This document shows positions 12,101-26,400 of a stretch of DNA of 64,000 bases, in pieces. A program made the translations under genes and the position numbers. This DNA is from Siphonodentalium dalli (taxonomy: Eukaryota; Mollusca; Scaphopoda; Gadilida; Siphonodentaliidae): NCBI GenBank assembly GCA_032622095.1, contig CP136065.1, positions 98,957,343-99,021,342 of the forward strand, read 5' to 3'. Under the pieces are notes generated by a model that saw only the letters and a list, made by a program, of their open reading frames with translations, did not search any database and was not told the DNA's origin. Every line of letters begins with the position of its first letter. The stretch's first letter is position 1.

Positions 12101-14429
12101 ATCTAGCCGTTCGATTATCCGGTTACAAGCTGCAAGTAGGGGTATATATTGGATTGGGTTACGGTTTTTGGAATTTATCGTCATTGCAGTTTCTTGGCCA
12201 TATCACAACGTTATTAGTTCTATTGGTGGAGGAAAGACCGAGCTGATTTCACTTGGAAGCGGCGTTCCACTGGTAAGCAACTAACACGTGACAAATGTCC
12301 ATATATACACAGTCTAGTTACCACCACCATTTTTCCAATATCACAATTCCACTCTATCGGTAGTCGAACCAGATTCGCCAAGACGGCTGCTTATAACAAC
12401 CAAATGCGGTACATGTACATAATGCGTCGTAAACATTGGACTCACTAAGTGAATGCATGGTTTGATACCACGATCACGTACTCTACTGTTGTATTAACGG
12501 TCATTGTGAAAACAAAGTTGGTCATGCCAATGTGTGTATAATGTCACGTTGAAGGTATAAACGTTTCCCATACATTTTAGTTTAAACATATTTTATTTTA
12601 ACCAATATAATGTACAAAATTCACGGTATGATGATGAGAGATATTGATGGTTATAATGGGATTTGGCAGTTAGCATACTGCTTATCTTAAGCCATCTCCT
12701 TCACGTATGAAATAATGAATGGTGACAGTTTCATACAGACAAAAATAGAATGTACATTTCGATGTATATGAATGTATACAGCTCAAGAAATTACTATTGT
12801 TATTGTTAATTATAATGTGCCTGGTACCCCCCCCCCCCCCTCAATCGTAGCAGGTTTTGGCAGGGTACTTTTGGGATTGATGTTACACTTAGTTTAATTT
12901 TGATTTTAATGCGTTTTTAATTTGTTCCATACATAGCCTAAGATCGTATACACCAGGTCTGTGCATAATATGGCTTGAATCTGCCAGTTAGTTCTATATA
13001 TTTCTGAATGTTAGGGAATATCTCAATGTTTTTGGATAAGGGAAGTGATTTTGAACCCATTTTGAACGGCAAAGTGATATACCTACATTGGGGACTACAA
13101 TGCTCGCGACATCGTGGGAGAATATAGTTCCAAGTTGACTCGTTAATAAGCAAAACGTTAGTTATACTATCATAAATGTGTGATAGTATCTGACATTTGT
13201 GATATTATGTGACTAAAAAATGTTGAGTTGCCGCGGGGTCAAACGGAGGATTGAAGTGTTGACAAATTTCTTCGATGTTTTAAGTTCTAACTTTCTAATA
13301 TTATTCTTATCGGTAGGATCATGGCATAAATAAAATACGCACGTGGTGTTTCTAATTACCAGATCTGTACCACTCGTGTGATTGATGATTTACCACAATC
13401 ACTATGGCTCTTGCCGTAAGTCATCAATCCCACCGTGGTGTAAATTTGGTATTCAGAAACACTACGTGTGTATTCTATGCGTAAATATATCTTATCTAAT
13501 TGATCACATGTACATATACCACAGAGGCGTTGGCAAACTATATACCAAGACATGTTATGTGCTAGATGAGACTTGTTTAGAAATGTGGGATGGGTATTCC
13601 CGTCTGTGTGTATCATGCAGGCCACCTCGAATAACACAAACCCGAATGTCCTTTTTACAGTGTTGTCTTTAATTGAAGTGTTTGGTCACTGGCAAATCGT
13701 CCTTGTTTTTTATATTTTGCCGATGACCTGTGATTCTTGGGTGAAGTTTTTCGGTCTCCGGACACTTGGCACACATGATGAGATACACCAAACCACTCGA
13801 ATATCAGTTGAATGAGCCCTTCGGTCGGAAAATGTGACCATCCTTGGTTCTTGGAATATTGTTAGAGATTAGCTGACACGTCTTACATCTGGGTGTGTGA
13901 CACGGTGTGGTTTTGGAATCCGAGAATGATGGTTGTGGTTTATAATATACCTTCGAATGTTTTACTAAACAAGTCAATATATATGGCCATGCATTGCCAC
14001 TGGTTCATCTGGTAAACAGTAACGGCCACTGTGTTGACATATTTAACAGTGAAAATAAATTATTTTTGTGTAATATTGCGTATATTTCCCAAATTATCTT
14101 GACTGACTTCCAGAAGCGATCTGGTAAATATTTCTATACATCAAAAAGTTCTATCGATTGTTGTGTTTGTGTTTGGTTTCAGGACCCTTGTTTTCGAAAT
14201 CACACGCGGCTTCGTACATGTATATAGAAACAACTCACCGAGAGCTTTGCCAATTACAATTCCGCCTTGTTCTCCAAATTCGTTGTGACTCAAACTGATG
14301 GCTGTGATATATTTGTTCCTCTGAAAGAATATATAAAAAAAATAATTCAGAGTATATTTGAACACACTTACACTCGGGCCTCTCTAATTTAACACAGTCC
14401 ATTGTATCAAGACATACACTTTAAGTCCA

Positions 14430-14474
<45 letters not shown>

Positions 14475-17400
14475 CTCTCTTTCTATGCCCCTCTCCCCTC
14501 TCTCGCCCTCTACCTCTTTCTCGCTCGCTCTCTCCCCTCTCTCTTTCTTTCTCTGACATAATATATGGATATCTGATATTGGTCAAAAATAGTATAAGTT
14601 AAAGACCATATTTTCTTGAACTGGATTAATCACAATCCAAAGAGTGTTGCATGTACAGAAGTGTTTTGATATATTATAGAAAGGGAAATGAAACTCTCCT
14701 TCGGCATATTCAATCCACACATCAAAAACACTCTAATTAAATAAGCGCTGTATACGAATAAATGTCCATATTCGAATACATAAATAATTTCGACTTAAAG
14801 GGGTACTGTACACTAAATCCGGCCATGTGGGAACCATTTCTTTGTACACTCCAGTCATAAATTCATTTTCATTATAATTACCATGTTGTTTGCACCTCAC
14901 CGTTCGTAGAGCACATGAGTGTATTTTGCACTCATCCATCGCTCAAATGTATTCATGTGTTGCATATATTCTGTTGAGTATAAAGGGAGATGGTCCAATA
15001 AATGGCCAGAATTAGTGTACAGTCCCTCTTTAAGATGAGCGTGAAAGACATGGTTAAAACATACCAGACTTTGTACCATAAATGATCTATTTATCTAATT
15101 CAAACTTGCTTCCGTAGCCCGTGTGCCCCAATGTTTCAATTCAACATTTAAGTGTATATGTTTTGCATGTCACAATGACAGCTTTCCCATGTGAATGAAA
15201 ATGCGTGTATGAAATATATAAATAGTTTGTATATATATACATGTAGTATATACACTGGCTTGGTCTTTCTTTGTTCATTGATTTTATTATTCGATATTTT
15301 CTTGCATCCCCAATTTAAAAAAAAAAATTCAATTTTTTTAGCCCTATAATACAACTACCTGTAGTACAGGTCATTGTGTAGAGCACACCACAACCAACAC
15401 ATTCAAATGACATAACTATCCCCCGCGGGGGGTATAGGAATTGGTTCCGTCTGTCCGTCTGTCTGTCCAACGTCCGTCCGTCCCGATTTTTTAATAGTCA
15501 TAACTTGAACAAATGTCAACGGATTTCAATGTTTTTAGGTATATGAGTTCACCTGACCATTACCTAGAATGAGTTCGCAAGCCAGGTCCGGTCGGATATT
15601 TTTGCCGGAGTTATTGGACTTTGTTTATTATTTTTGTCGAATTTACCATATAGCAAATAGACGACGTCACAGGGCTTATTTCCACAAATCTCAACGGATT
15701 CAAAGATATTTGGTATATGAGTTCACATGACCAGTATATAGAACGAGTTCACAAACCAGGTCCGGCCGGATATTTTCAGCGGAGTTATTGGACTTTGTTT
15801 ATTATATTTGGTGCAAATGGACGACGTCACATTGCTAATTTCCACAAATGTCAGTAACTAAAATGAGTTCGCAAGCCAGGCTTTTTGACAAAATCCCACC
15901 TCTTGTTTAGCACATATTGAGAACGCAAACATTATTGAGAATGCACTTCCCCAACTGCACAATTCGGCGGGGGATATCGCCGTCTGCGACTGCTTGTTAT
16001 ATTAATCTTAGCCTCATCTTTAGTGAATTATATTAAAACGAAGCAGTGCTTGATGTGGATGTGCATAAAATTAATACATTAATACTAGATACTATTATAT
16101 AATTATGTACCTGTTAAATATGTTTTTGTCATGTATTTATATTTAAAATGTAAATCTCACATTCCACGTATTGGTTTGAGATAATAAATCATTGAATAGT
16201 ATCAACTGCATATCGTCCTATCTTACCTCCATAACATCTGCAAAGTACTGAGCATCAGATTCACGAAAGCAATTTCCTGGAACAACAATAATTTACATTA
16301 AAACTTTAGAAAGTGGCGCAGCAACTTCTTAAAGTTCAACTTTTTTATTCAGTCTTTAAACATGAGTGCATATAGACTGTACATATTCATAACACATTTA
16401 CAATGATAAATTAATCACGCGATACAGGACAACTCTGTCCTTTTTCGGATGAATAATCCAATAAAGCCACCGAGGGCACAAACCCGGTCCTCCAACGATA
16501 ATGTTCAACAAGATATATCACCATCAGAGAGCCGGATCTATGCCCTCCGTCGCTTTCCATGAACGGTTACGTAGCGTTTTTCCGAAGACCCATAACTCCG
16601 AAGGTCCGATTCTCCGAAGACCCATAACTCCGAAGGTCCGATTCTCCGAAAGCCCATAACTCCGAAGTCCCGATTCTCCGAAATCCCATAACTCCGAAGA
16701 CCCATAACTCCGAAAGCCCATAACTCCGAAGGCCTATAACTCCGAACGCCCATAACTCCGAAGGTCTATAACTCCGAAGGTCTATAACTCCGAAGGGCCG
16801 AAGGTCCGATTCTCCGAAGGTCCGATTCTCCGAAGATCATGTTTTATTTAAGGTACAGTCCAGTGGCGGGGTCAATGGGGCCCTAGGGAAGACCGCCCCC
16901 AAAAAACGTGTCAAATGTCATGTAAACGTCAGGAAATCCCCCCTAGGCATTCAAATATTCACAGTGTTCCTGCCCAGGGGAGCCCCCGGACCAACGATTG
17001 GGGGCGACCCCTCCCATGTATGCGCTCCACAAATCAGGCATTCGTGATATGCTTTCGGCATATCATATGCATGATATATCCCCCACATATCCCCCACATA
17101 TGCTAATTAATGTGCAACCCTAAATGGGAACCCTGGCTCCGCCACTGGTGTGCACCGGGTATATTATAACGAAACGCTGCAAGAATGTCAAAGTAGCCTA
17201 ACATGCACATGCAGGGGCGACAGGTTCTTCCCCGTTCACCCCTGTACATTTTACTCTGGCATCTCATGGGCCAACGTAACGTTATAGTATCTGGTGTATA
17301 GTCAGTGGCGGCCCAGGATTCCCATTTAGGTGGGGGCAGTAGGAAAAGTTTGAATATTTTGATGCCCCATAAACGATTTCCGGGCGTTTACATGACATTG

Positions 17401-20400
17401 GACATGTTTTGGTAGGGGCCCTTATTGTCTGAAATAGCAAGTAGAGGTTTAATGGGGGCAGTGGGAATTTTGGGACCCCTTGGCTTCGCCACTGGACTGT
17501 AAACTATTTAGTAAACGATAACACCCCGATAAAACAAAATCTTCGGAGAATCGGACCTTCGGAGAATCGGACCTTCGGAGTTATGGGCCGTCGGAGAATC
17601 GGGCCTTCGGAGTTATAGGTCTTCGGAGTTATAGGTCTTCGGAGAATCAGCCCTTCGGAGTTATGGGCTTTCGGAGAATCGGATCTTCGGAGTTATGGGC
17701 CGTCGGAGAATCGGGTCTTCGGAGTTATGGGCCGTCGGAGAATCGGGTCTTCGGAGTTGTGGACCGTCGGAGAATCGGGTCTTCGGAGTTGTGGGCCTTC
17801 GTAGTAATAGGTCTTCGGAAAACCGGTCTGACACCCCATGAACGGTGTTCCATGGTACAATGATTGCACAGAATCAAACCACCCCACAACAGATATACCA
17901 CAACGATCAAAATCAAATAATCAAGTAATATGTAGTGCACAGTAGCACATCATATCTAATTCAGAATTAAAGGTAGCATTTAATTGGACACGCATGGACC
18001 CCTTCCCTCAACAGCTTAAGAATTAATTGAATAAGTGTGATCTAGCTTCATCTTAAACATTTAGGTACGTCACTGCATCAAGATATCAGAGAGGGGGGTC
18101 GGATAAACTATGTCTGTGAGTAACAATCTTAAACTCATAACAAACTGTTCGCCATGATATAACGGATAGCATGCGGATGTTGCCTTTTTGTGAAATAGTG
18201 TACGATTGTTTATTTTTGGAATAAAATATGCTTTTCCGTGAATTAAAACAGCGGAAAATGGAATCCAGCTGCCTGAATAATATTTCCCTCTAGTTCTGGT
18301 TGGGAACTTATCTAAACAACAATGGGTGATCATGTTCGATCATTCGCGGGTACCTAAGTGTTCTAGGCTTGGTTTAATATGTATAAATCTAGGTTTCATA
18401 TTCTCAACTGGCTGAGTCAGGAGCTGTATATGGAACCACTGTTTCAGAAGCGATTAAATAATTCGGGTATGTTTGTGGTGTTAGATCAACCAGGGGTCAA
18501 TACTATAAAACTTATATATATGTAATCTACAAGATGAAAGTCAGTGGTTTATAACAATTGGCCGAGGTCAACAGTCCTGCTTACTGTTCAGAAGGCACCA
18601 CCTCGGGAAAATAGCGCTCGCTATTCCACCCCAATATAGTCAATTGGTGTTTTATTATATATGACATAATTCTCGCTTTGCGCCAACAGTGACGTGACGT
18701 TACGACGCGGACAAATAGTTAGACAATTTGTAACAATTATAGCATCGCGCCAAAACTCTGGCTTCGCGCCAAATTGTGTCGTCAGCAGGGTGCGATAATT
18801 TGAAAACTATAGACCGGGAAATAGTTCGCAAAATATGGCCCTCGTAGTCTATCATAGGGCGCCTCCCATATATAAGAGAATGCAGTGGCCTAACAATATT
18901 CAATATTTTACATTGACCATGTAAGCCAGTACTTTCTGTTATATGTGCGAGGCTCCCTATGATAGACTACTAGTAGTAGTAGTAATGTTTTTTTATTCTC
19001 AGCCAATATAATGTACGGTACACGAGAAAACATATATACAATATGTACAAATGAGAATGTTCAGGTCGCATATATATGAGCATAGGATCTTTAATGCTTC
19101 ACCCACGCAGCTCCCGTCATGAAAGAGATAACATAGAACACTGGTCGGTACACTCCGGAGAAAGGACTTACCCCCCGCACTGATACTGGTAATGAATTGA
19201 TTCGTCTTCAAACTGTCACATAGAAGTTTAGCACCCATTGATCCAATCCTATTGTGCGATATGTCCTGAAAAAACATGCATGTGATTATCAACGTGCGTA
19301 GATGTCTCCATTGTGTGGATGGGGGGTGCATGTTCATCATACAATTTCCATTTGCACCCCATCCTTTAATTAAAAAAATCTCTATCAGCGGTGACTCTTA
19401 GTAATCTTACTCATAACATCTCTATCAAAATACCAATTACATTTTCGTATGCTATTAAATTAATCTAGTACTATATAACCGATATAATGTATCGTATATA
19501 AATAATAATGCGGTGCATATGTTGTCTCTGTGGAACGTGTCATTCACATGCCAATGTAATACAAGAAAACTAAGATGCATGCATCAGATCGCCCGTGAAC
19601 TATTTATCATAGAATTATTGTAGCTATCGAATATACATTTTGGAATATATGTCTGTATATATGTGTGTATGAATGCATGTATGTATGTGTGTTTTAGACT
19701 CGCACACTGCTCGACCGATCCGACTCGGATTTGGTATTTAACGTGTCAACCTGACCTCGCTCATAGGCATGTTTCTGGACCTTGACCGATCCGACTAAAA
19801 TTGGTGTGTAGGACTACTTCGATCCCGGGAGCAATATGGACGGGTCCAATTTCACGTGCGACCATGTCATCGAACGTGCTGATATAGGTATGTTTCTGGA
19901 CAAATTGAAAAATAGTTTGTCCAGATGCTGTATATACCGGGTACTGCCCAGATGAAGGCGATCACAAAGAAATCCCTAAATAGCCCGAACGAAGTCGAGT
20001 ACATCAGCTAGTCTACTATATAATTTGAGAACTCCGTATATATGTGTGTGCGTGTGGGGGGGGGGTACTTCATAGAATCGAAAACCGCTGGTCGGATCGA
20101 GCTCAAATTTCCTATCTAAGGGTAAAAACCCACGGGAATGGTCAACGTCGCGTTTTGGACACTGAGCACTCTGAGCACTCATTCTCCACTCCCAATCATC
20201 AAAATCACCACAAACGGCACATCGGGGGTTAAGGCAGGCACGATCTTTATATTGTTGTTAACCGACTAACGCTCTTTATTGTCATCGGCGTTGCTAAACG
20301 CTCGCATGTGCCTACGAAACTACGGACGAAAACGCGAAATGCATTTATCATGATTAAAAAGGCAGAATTAACTCATCGGAAAACAAAACTTGCGTGTTGT

Positions 20401-23400
20401 GTGATTTCAATCATACATCTTTTAGGAACGGGTACTGCGTGTTGTGTGAAAAAAAATGAGTGTTGTGTGATTCTTATGTCTGTCGTTCCTAGGAACGGGG
20501 TAAATTTTCATCGGGTCAGTTTTTCCGCCCGATGTACTTTAAAGCATACCTCTTTTAGGGACGGGTACTGCGTGTTGTGTGATTATTATGTCTTCTTCAC
20601 CTTGAAACGGGTACCCACAAATTATATATATGTGTGTGTCCTTTATAGACTCGAACCGATTGAGCTCAAACTTGCTACCTACGGGAAGTGTCATGGACGG
20701 GTTAAATTGTGACTCCGACCTGACCTTGACCTTGAAAATGACCAATTCAAGGTCAAAATCGGGAAAAATGCACAATTAACTCATGTTATAGACAAAAAAT
20801 TAATATTAACTCATTGAAAAACAAAAAATTAAATTAAAAAATTAATTATAAAAATTAACTAAAAAAAATTATTTAAAAATTGTAATGTTTCTGACGAACG
20901 CCGCCAATGGCGGGCTAACCTGCTAGTATTATCTATTTCTAGATTTAGTTACTAACTTTATACCTGTATATTGTACAAAGAAATGTTTGACAAATGTATC
21001 TATATCAATATTACCATAAGGGTCATTACAAATTAGATACGACGAAACAAAATTTTGAAGGGTGCATGTGATTGTGAGGAATAATAGGATCATAGGTAAA
21101 TTTAATTCATGGACGCTTGTTAATTTTCATTGGACTACATGTATAAGGTAAATTTTTATATTTCAAATTATGACAGGAATGTGGAAAATTGAACTACCCA
21201 AGTAATACTGGCTATCCGCACGAAGAGATATACATGTATATAAAAAGCAAAATAGAAGATGGCTGCTGGCGACCATGTTTTCCAAAAACATTCAAATCAT
21301 TCGATAGCCCCCATCTAGTGGTCACCCCGAAGATCAATATGAAGTTTGGTGACTATCAGATGAGGGATGTGGTCTGTAGAGGTGCTAAAGAAAAGAATTC
21401 AGTCATACAAAGAGTAAGATACAAAATTGCTGTCTGTGGTCATGTTTTTAACGAAATTCGGAGAGAAAAATACATCACTCTCATCCTGGTTATCCAGAAG
21501 ATCATTGTGGAATCTGGTGGCGATCGGACAATGTATGTCGTCTGTAGGATCAACCAAATTATTCAGCCATAAAAATAGTAAAACTCAAGATCACCGCTGG
21601 CAGTGATGTTTTCACAAGGAAATTTTGAGAAAAAAATATGGCTCCCATTTAGTGGTGACCCAAAATATCCACATGAGAAACAGTTCTCCAATAAATGCTG
21701 GCTGCAGGGTGTGCCAATTGATTCAAATTTGAAATTTGGCAGGGTGTACTGCTGGTGGCCATGTTTTCCCCGCAAATTTGATAAACTAATGAACAAAACC
21801 ACTGAATCCGTTGAATCAATATACATATACACATATATATGCATTGTTATCCACACTACTTGCATATAAAGGTACTGAAAATAACAATATTATACTAGTA
21901 TACACAAAATAAACCATATATTATGGCAATGGGTTCTAATATCCGAACATAACAGCTGAGAACTTGGTGTGAATTGAAGAGTAGTGGGGTCTCAAGAATA
22001 TCTTCTCCTCCACGTTAGAAACGTGCCATTAAATAGCCTAAGTATAACCTAGCTCGAAGACAGAAGTGATCCATCAAACCGCTCTTAATTCAACCAGGTC
22101 ATCACACCCCATGTATGGTCGATCACATGATGATCTAGGTGGAATCGGGATTCTCAAAGTATCGCCGGTACCGCATGCTCATGCCGGTACCGATATCGAT
22201 ACTTTGCTAGTACCGTGGTTCATGTACCGGTACTGTCAAGCCATTTTATAGTTCTAGGAATATCTAGAGGTAATACAGTGCTGAAAATCACAAGCCACGA
22301 ACTCTATTATTAACATGAAGTAATGATAATTTGATATCAGAATAAAGAAACTATTTTGGGATATTAGATACCATTTTGGAATATACTAACAAACTTTCCC
22401 GTAGACATAGACAATTCAATCAACCAAAGTAGAACTATTCGTTGCACACATTTTGTGGTTTTAACTTATTGTTCTTCTGTGTGTGATACACTGATAGAAA
22501 GTAACGCGACACACGTCGGTGGTTTTCACTTCACAATATTCAATCAGATTAAATGTATTTGCAAAGTCGCGCGGTCGGCCATTTTGAATCTAAACAATAA
22601 TGAGTCAAGTTAGGCAACAATTTCTCCCCACGAGTTCCTATACCAAATATGAACTATCATGTCTATTCAGCAAATTACATGTACACTGTGCACGGTTCGT
22701 GGATATTCGTTCCCAATTTTATTATATAACTGGAGGTTCCATGAGACCCATTTAAATTCAAAATGGTCTACCTCATATATGCAAAATGATACGACATGTG
22801 AACGGGTACGTGTGTATGTGATTAATCAAAACGTGTGGGCCATACTTGTGGGTGATGTCGTTGGTGAATAAATGATAAGAAATTATAACTGGGTTTAGTG
22901 TATAATTGCCACAACTGGGCAAAAATAAAGGCAAAATCATAATATGAAATAACAAGTTGCCAACACAAAATAATCTTTGAAGATTAAAACAATATCACAA
23001 GGCCGTGCTTTCAAAGAATTGGAATTCAACCATTGAAGAGTTATAATAGACACATAAAAACCAGGAACCACCCTTCCGTGACCGACCTTTCACGCCATGA
23101 ATACAATCACGATCGATGTGCATCGCGTGTAGTTTAAAGAGCGAAACTTGATACTACTGTATTTTGCCAGACAGCCTGCTGATATAAGAACGTGCATATA
23201 TGCAACCACAGTACCGAGTACCGGCGGATCTGCACACCAGCACAGTTACCGCAAAAAAATGCCCGAGTACGCGGTACCGGTACAGCGTACCGTTGAGAAG
23301 CCTGGGTGGAATTGTTGTATTAAAAAAAAGCACTAGATGTAAATATAAAATAAAACAGTGCTACATCTTATTACAGATTATTTCCACATATAATCAGTGA

Positions 23401-26400
23401 CTACAGGCAGTCTAACAAAATAAAGTTTCAGTGACACTCGATCCGAAGAGGGGGATAATTTCAGCTGTTACAGTCAATGGAGCGATTATGAATCTGGAAA
23501 GCTGAAATTTCTAAGTAATACTAGATATGGACATGACGAGTATAGTGTGTTTCAGAACGAAAAAGTTGAATAAAATCAACACATTTGTAAATTTAAAAAC
23601 AATTCAAACGTTATTGTATCCCATGTCCCAGCCCGGACACCAACTTTCAATAATATTCATTGAGAAACAACGGACCAAACGCCATATAACACCCCGTATA
23701 CATCTTTTATTCCGAGCCGGCCTTTTATTCCGAGTTGGCACACGTCGATTGGGGCGAGTTAGCCCTGGGGCGAGTACGCCGATTCCGACACCTTCTTATA
23801 TTGCAGCATGTATAGGTTTACGCTGGTTTAAGCGTAATTTAATTTAGAAAGTTCCCTAATTAGTATCGTAAATAGAGCGACTGTATTTGACAGAGACTGA
23901 CTATGTTATTGATTATCATGTTGTTATAATTAAAAAACGACAAATGCACATACCGTTCAAACGTAGTAGTCTATTTTCTCCATGTTAAACGACATCCGCA
24001 AATAACAAATAACGCTAACCTATTGCAAATGTTTTACACGACAACTGTTAACATATTTGGGCTGAATTCATCTGATGTGGTATGATTCCTCAAAATAAAC
24101 AACAAACCATCGTTACTAGGAAATGTAGTTTGGGCTAACATTTACACAAATCCTCCAGCTCCTCTATCCTGACACACACGTCAGATGAAAAACAGCCATT
24201 AGATAACCGCCCAAATTTTGGGCGAAATGAATATATAATACCACTGTATAAGTAGACAAAATAGTTCCAGGCAAATCTGACAACTATTTTGGGAAACTCA
24301 TTATATATGGACCGGTTTGAACACGATTATGTTATTATGTGATCAGTCTGTGTTGTCGGCGACAAAATTATTATTGAACACGTATTTTCTCTAATTTACA
24401 AAAACCTTGTAAATTCTGGTATCTGGACAGCGTCGATGACGTGAGAGGGGTTAGCGACGCTATGAAAGCTCCAACTGTCACCTCAAGCTTTCCAAATATT
24501 TGAATTTTCCAACCTAACACCCCCTAATTTCCCCACCAATTACTGGATGGAAAATCAAATACTGAAAACAAGTAAACCTATATGCGGTGTAACATTTCCA
24601 ACTATTGTTGTGTCAGGCATGAAATTTCAAAACATTTTGACCCAGCCATCAGGTATAACTACATGTAGCTGTTTTCGCCGACGGACTTCGGAGTCAGATT
24701 CATGTAGTGATGAATACTCGGTGAGTGTATACACATTTTTCCAGGTATTGATGTGATACGTACTCTCGAGTTAGACTACTGGAGACAAATTCGAAAAAGA
24801 AGGTATTGAAATGGCGTCAAATCAGTTTCGAACACATATTATACGCTTATTATGTCAATTTCGACTGTGATATTCCAGATTTTCATGTTTTCGAAAAAAT
24901 ACGGCACCGAAAACACTCATCATTCAATACCTGAACGGTCAATCGTGGACTAACGTCTGACCAAATAAATCGATATACTCTTCCATTTGAATAACTACAT
25001 GTAGTGGCCAACCCACGATCTATAGAAGTTGTTACTCGTTTATATATATATGTTACAGTCAATCTGTCAAACAGTCGCCTTCTTATTAAATTCAAACTCC
25101 AGCAGTGATGAGTGTCCACTGATGTATTATCGCACTGTTGTCCGAGTAGAAGCGAGAGTGACAGTTTAAAATCCAATATGTGCTCAATTAATGTGTAGGT
25201 AAAAACATGTTGATATGTCTTCTCATGCTTTCTTTGTGGCTCCTGATAGCGGCCATGAATTCCTGGTATGACCCGCTCTTGACAATCTCCTCGTCTAGCT
25301 TGTTCCAGTGCATGGGGGATCATCGATTGAAAGAAAGAGTGTTGGTACACTTGAGCTATCGTGGGTATCTGTCTGATCCTCTTTGAGTGGATGACTGATG
25401 ACTAAATGCCAAATGACTAAAACCCTAGTCATTTGGGGAAATGCCTAAATTTACCAGTCACTTGGCCAAATGACTGAATTTTTGTGCCGGTCATTTGGCC
25501 AAATGTCTATTTTGATGAAATTATATATATATTTTTTTAAACATTTAAAACACGTACAGTAACACGGAATAGATACAAAATGGTATGCGGTAATAATTAA
25601 TAAATACATCTAATTTATTTGAACAATTCTTACTTGAGCTGCATTTGTTGTTACACAACATATTATTTGTATAGCAAAGGCATCGCTTACTCTTGTATCT
25701 CTTATGTCCATTACAATTGCATTTTACAAATGCATTACCACAATGCTGAGACTCAGTTTTGTTGTCGACTCGTGTCGAGACCCGCTGTTGTTTCGGTTAA
25801 TGTCAAATTCACTAAGTAGTTTCTGGGGACACAAATCAAATTGATGACGGCTATATTTTCATATATTTACACACTAAGTGTTGTCATCACTAAATCCAGC
25901 ATTCTGATTGGTCGGCGCCCACGTGGCTAGTTGCAGTTATTTCTCGGTGAATGCGTAACGCCTCATAACACCAAGCTAATAACACCATCGATACGTCATT
26001 AGGTTTGGAAAGACGAACGCGTAATGCTTTGGGCGCATTTTGACTGGCGCAGGATTGACTTAATACATCATCGGGTTTCTACATGAAGAGAAATTGTTCC
26101 TATTAACGTTTGCCAAGGGTGCTATAGGGTATTTTGGGCTGATCTTGTCACGATACACTTTTCGATTTAAATATATTTACAAAAGTGGCTTTTTCGCTAA
26201 ATGTATATAAATATAAGGATTAACTGTCATGTGGACTATTTTTATGGAGATGTAACGGTGAGGTAAGTGGACATAACTTGTATGTAAAACCCTTCGGGTT
26301 TTACACAAGTTATGTCCACTTACCTCACCGTTACATCTCCATAAAAACAGTCCACATGACAGTTAATCCTTATATAAGCACACCAGAAGGGCTGATATTA

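Larger units (their letters stand above)
16570..17825. mobile_element. foldback element with minisatellite arms
   Basis: The left arm (16,570-16,840) is a run of about 15-16-bp units of two alternating kinds, CATAACTCCGAAGACC and CGATTCTCCGAAGGTC. The right arm (17,543-17,825) is the same minisatellite in reverse complement. At the inner borders both arms run into a shared CCGAAGATnnTGTTTTAT and then ACAGTCCAGTGGCG, so the symmetry extends past the minisatellite. Inverted arms built of short direct repeats are the hallmark of foldback elements such as Drosophila FB. The open frames on both strands over the arms come from the periodic units and are not genes. It lies in intron 4 of the LRR gene. 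Confidence 0.8.

Noticed and set aside
16524-16753. Periodic open frames (SYGSSELWDFGESGL type) on the minus strand
   Set aside because: They are translations of the 15-16-bp minisatellite; the mirrored array at 17.66-17.94 kb gives the same on the plus strand. No start context or non-repeat sequence supports a protein.
20308-20712. 134-residue plus-strand frame
   Set aside because: It spans three loose copies of a GCGTGTTGTGTGA repeat; Cys residues recur with the repeat, not with a domain.
21189-21572. 127-residue plus-strand frame
   Set aside because: It follows an about 170-bp tandem repeat (GATGGCTGCTGGC); no domain and no splice context.
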